The notes beneath the pieces were generated by a model. The model was not told the origin of the DNA and did not search any database. It saw only the letters and a program-made list of their open reading frames with translations. Positions 6,379 to 7,220 of a DNA stretch of 7,220 bases are shown in pieces (the stretch's first letter is position 1; each line of letters starts with the position of its first letter). This stretch comes from JAVMKJ01 sp031732875 (GTDB lineage: Bacteria > Pseudomonadota > Gammaproteobacteria > Competibacterales > Competibacteraceae), in contig JAVMKL010000051.1 in assembly GCA_031732875.1 (NCBI GenBank), positions 1 to 7,220 on the forward strand, given 5' to 3'. Position numbers and translations under genes: made by a program.

Positions 6379-7220
6379 ATGAGCGCTCTCATCCATCTCG
6401 CCAATCCCCGCGGCTTCTGCGCCGGGGTAGACCGGGCCATCGGCATCGTCGAGCGGGCGCTGGACCGGTTCGGCGCGCCGATTTACGTGCGCCACGAGGT
6501 GGTCCACAACCGCTTCGTGGTGGACGACCTGCGCCGGCGGGGTGCGGTGTTCGTCGAGGAACTGGACGAGGTGCCGGACGGCGCGACGGTTATTTTCAGC
6601 GCTCACGGGGTATCGCGGACAGTACGGGAGCAGGCGGCTCGGCGCGGTCTCAAGGTGTTCGACGCCACCTGCCCGCTGGTGACCAAGGTTCACACGGAAG
6701 TCAGCCGGCACGGTTGCGCCGGCCGCGAGGTGATCCTGATCGGCCACGCCGGCCATCCGGAGGTCGAGGGCACCATGGGCCAGTACGACGAAAGTCGGGG
6801 CGGGCGCATGTATCTGGTGGAAACGGTGGAGGATGTGGCGGCGCTGGACGTGCGCGATCCAAACGAGCTGGCCTACGTCACCCAGACCACGTTGTCGGTG
6901 GACGATACCGCGCGGATCGTCGCCGCCCTGCGCGAGCGGTTCCCGGCGATCCAGGGGCCGCGCAAGGACGACATCTGCTACGCCACCCAGAACCGGCAGG
7001 ACGCGGTCAAGGAACTGTCGCGGCGCTGCCAGTTGCTGCTGGTGGTGGGTTCGCGCAACAGTTCCAATTCCAACCGGCTGCGGGAACTGGCGGAGAAGGA
7101 AGGTACGCCGGCCTGGCTGATCGACGGCCCCGAGGATATCGATCCGGCGTGGCTGGCGGAGAAAACCGCCATCGGCGTGACCGCCGGCGCCTCGGCGCCC
7201 GAGGTGCTGGTCCGTCAGGT
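6379..7220 (+). CDS. ispH: 4-hydroxy-3-methylbut-2-enyl diphosphate reductase, C-terminus off right edge
   Basis: IspH (LytB) is the iron-sulfur enzyme of the last step of the MEP pathway, reducing HMBPP to IPP and DMAPP. About 280 codons are visible with no stop before the window ends. E. coli IspH has 316, so roughly the last 35 residues are missing. The start MSALIHLANPRGFCAGVDRA aligns with E. coli. The three cluster cysteines are C14, C98 (DATCPLVTK) and C200 (DDICYAT), matching E. coli C12, C96 and C197. Substrate residues H43 (EVVHNR), the His of SAHGVS, and H126 and E128 (GHAGHPEVEG) are present, as are TQTTLSVDDT and GSRNSSNSNR. A modest GAG at 6370-6372 lies six bases before ATG 6379. 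It follows lspA directly, with no fkpB between them. Confidence 0.97.
   Translation, partial: MSALIHLANPRGFCAGVDRAIGIVERALDRFGAPIYVRHEVVHNRFVVDDLRRRGAVFVEELDEVPDGATVIFSAHGVSRTVREQAARRGLKVFDATCPLVTKVHTEVSRHGCAGREVILIGHAGHPEVEGTMGQYDESRGGRMYLVETVEDVAALDVRDPNELAYVTQTTLSVDDTARIVAALRERFPAIQGPRKDDICYATQNRQDAVKELSRRCQLLLVVGSRNSSNSNRLRELAEKEGTPAWLIDGPEDIDPAWLAEKTAIGVTAGASAPEVLVRQ

Overview
This window looks like a chromosomal housekeeping block from a high-GC gammaproteobacterium. The order is rpsT (divergent) | murJ - ribF - ileS - lspA - ispH. In enteric bacteria rpsT lies divergent to ribF-ileS-lspA-fkpB-ispH, and in Pseudomonas-like relatives murJ sits between rpsT and ribF. All the proteins resemble their E. 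coli counterparts closely in length and active-site motifs. Class-level placement is fairly safe. The genus cannot be read from this sequence alone.

Layout: bases 1-74 hold the first 24 codons of rpsT (ribosomal protein S20) on the minus strand, running off the left edge. Bases 75-254 are a divergent intergenic region with a plausible sigma70 promoter facing each way. The plus strand then carries murJ (lipid II flippase, 255-1790), a 195-base gap with a palindromic repeat cluster and a possible internal promoter, ribF (riboflavin kinase/FAD synthetase, 1986-2987), ileS (isoleucyl-tRNA synthetase, 2997-5831), lspA (lipoprotein signal peptidase, 5861-6349) and ispH (HMBPP reductase, 6379 to the right edge, about 280 codons visible). 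ribF and ileS are 9 bases apart. ileS-lspA and lspA-ispH are each 29 bases apart. All five probably share transcripts.

Functionally the genes serve general growth and envelope building. IspH makes the isoprenoid precursors from which undecaprenyl carriers are built, MurJ flips the undecaprenyl-linked peptidoglycan precursor, LspA matures lipoproteins, RibF makes FMN and FAD, and IleS and S20 serve translation. No mobile element, CRISPR array, tRNA, rRNA or defence gene is visible. No stretch over 300 bases lacks a gene.

I found no undescribed system. The points worth a second look are small. They are a GC-rich palindromic repeat that has apparently become the C-terminal coding tail of ribF, with a related copy on the other side of the gene; the compact divergent promoter pair, which also corrects the murJ start; a conserved TTG start for rpsT; absence of fkpB between lspA and ispH; a heptamer tandem repeat before ispH; and a ribF start with no Shine-Dalgarno sequence.
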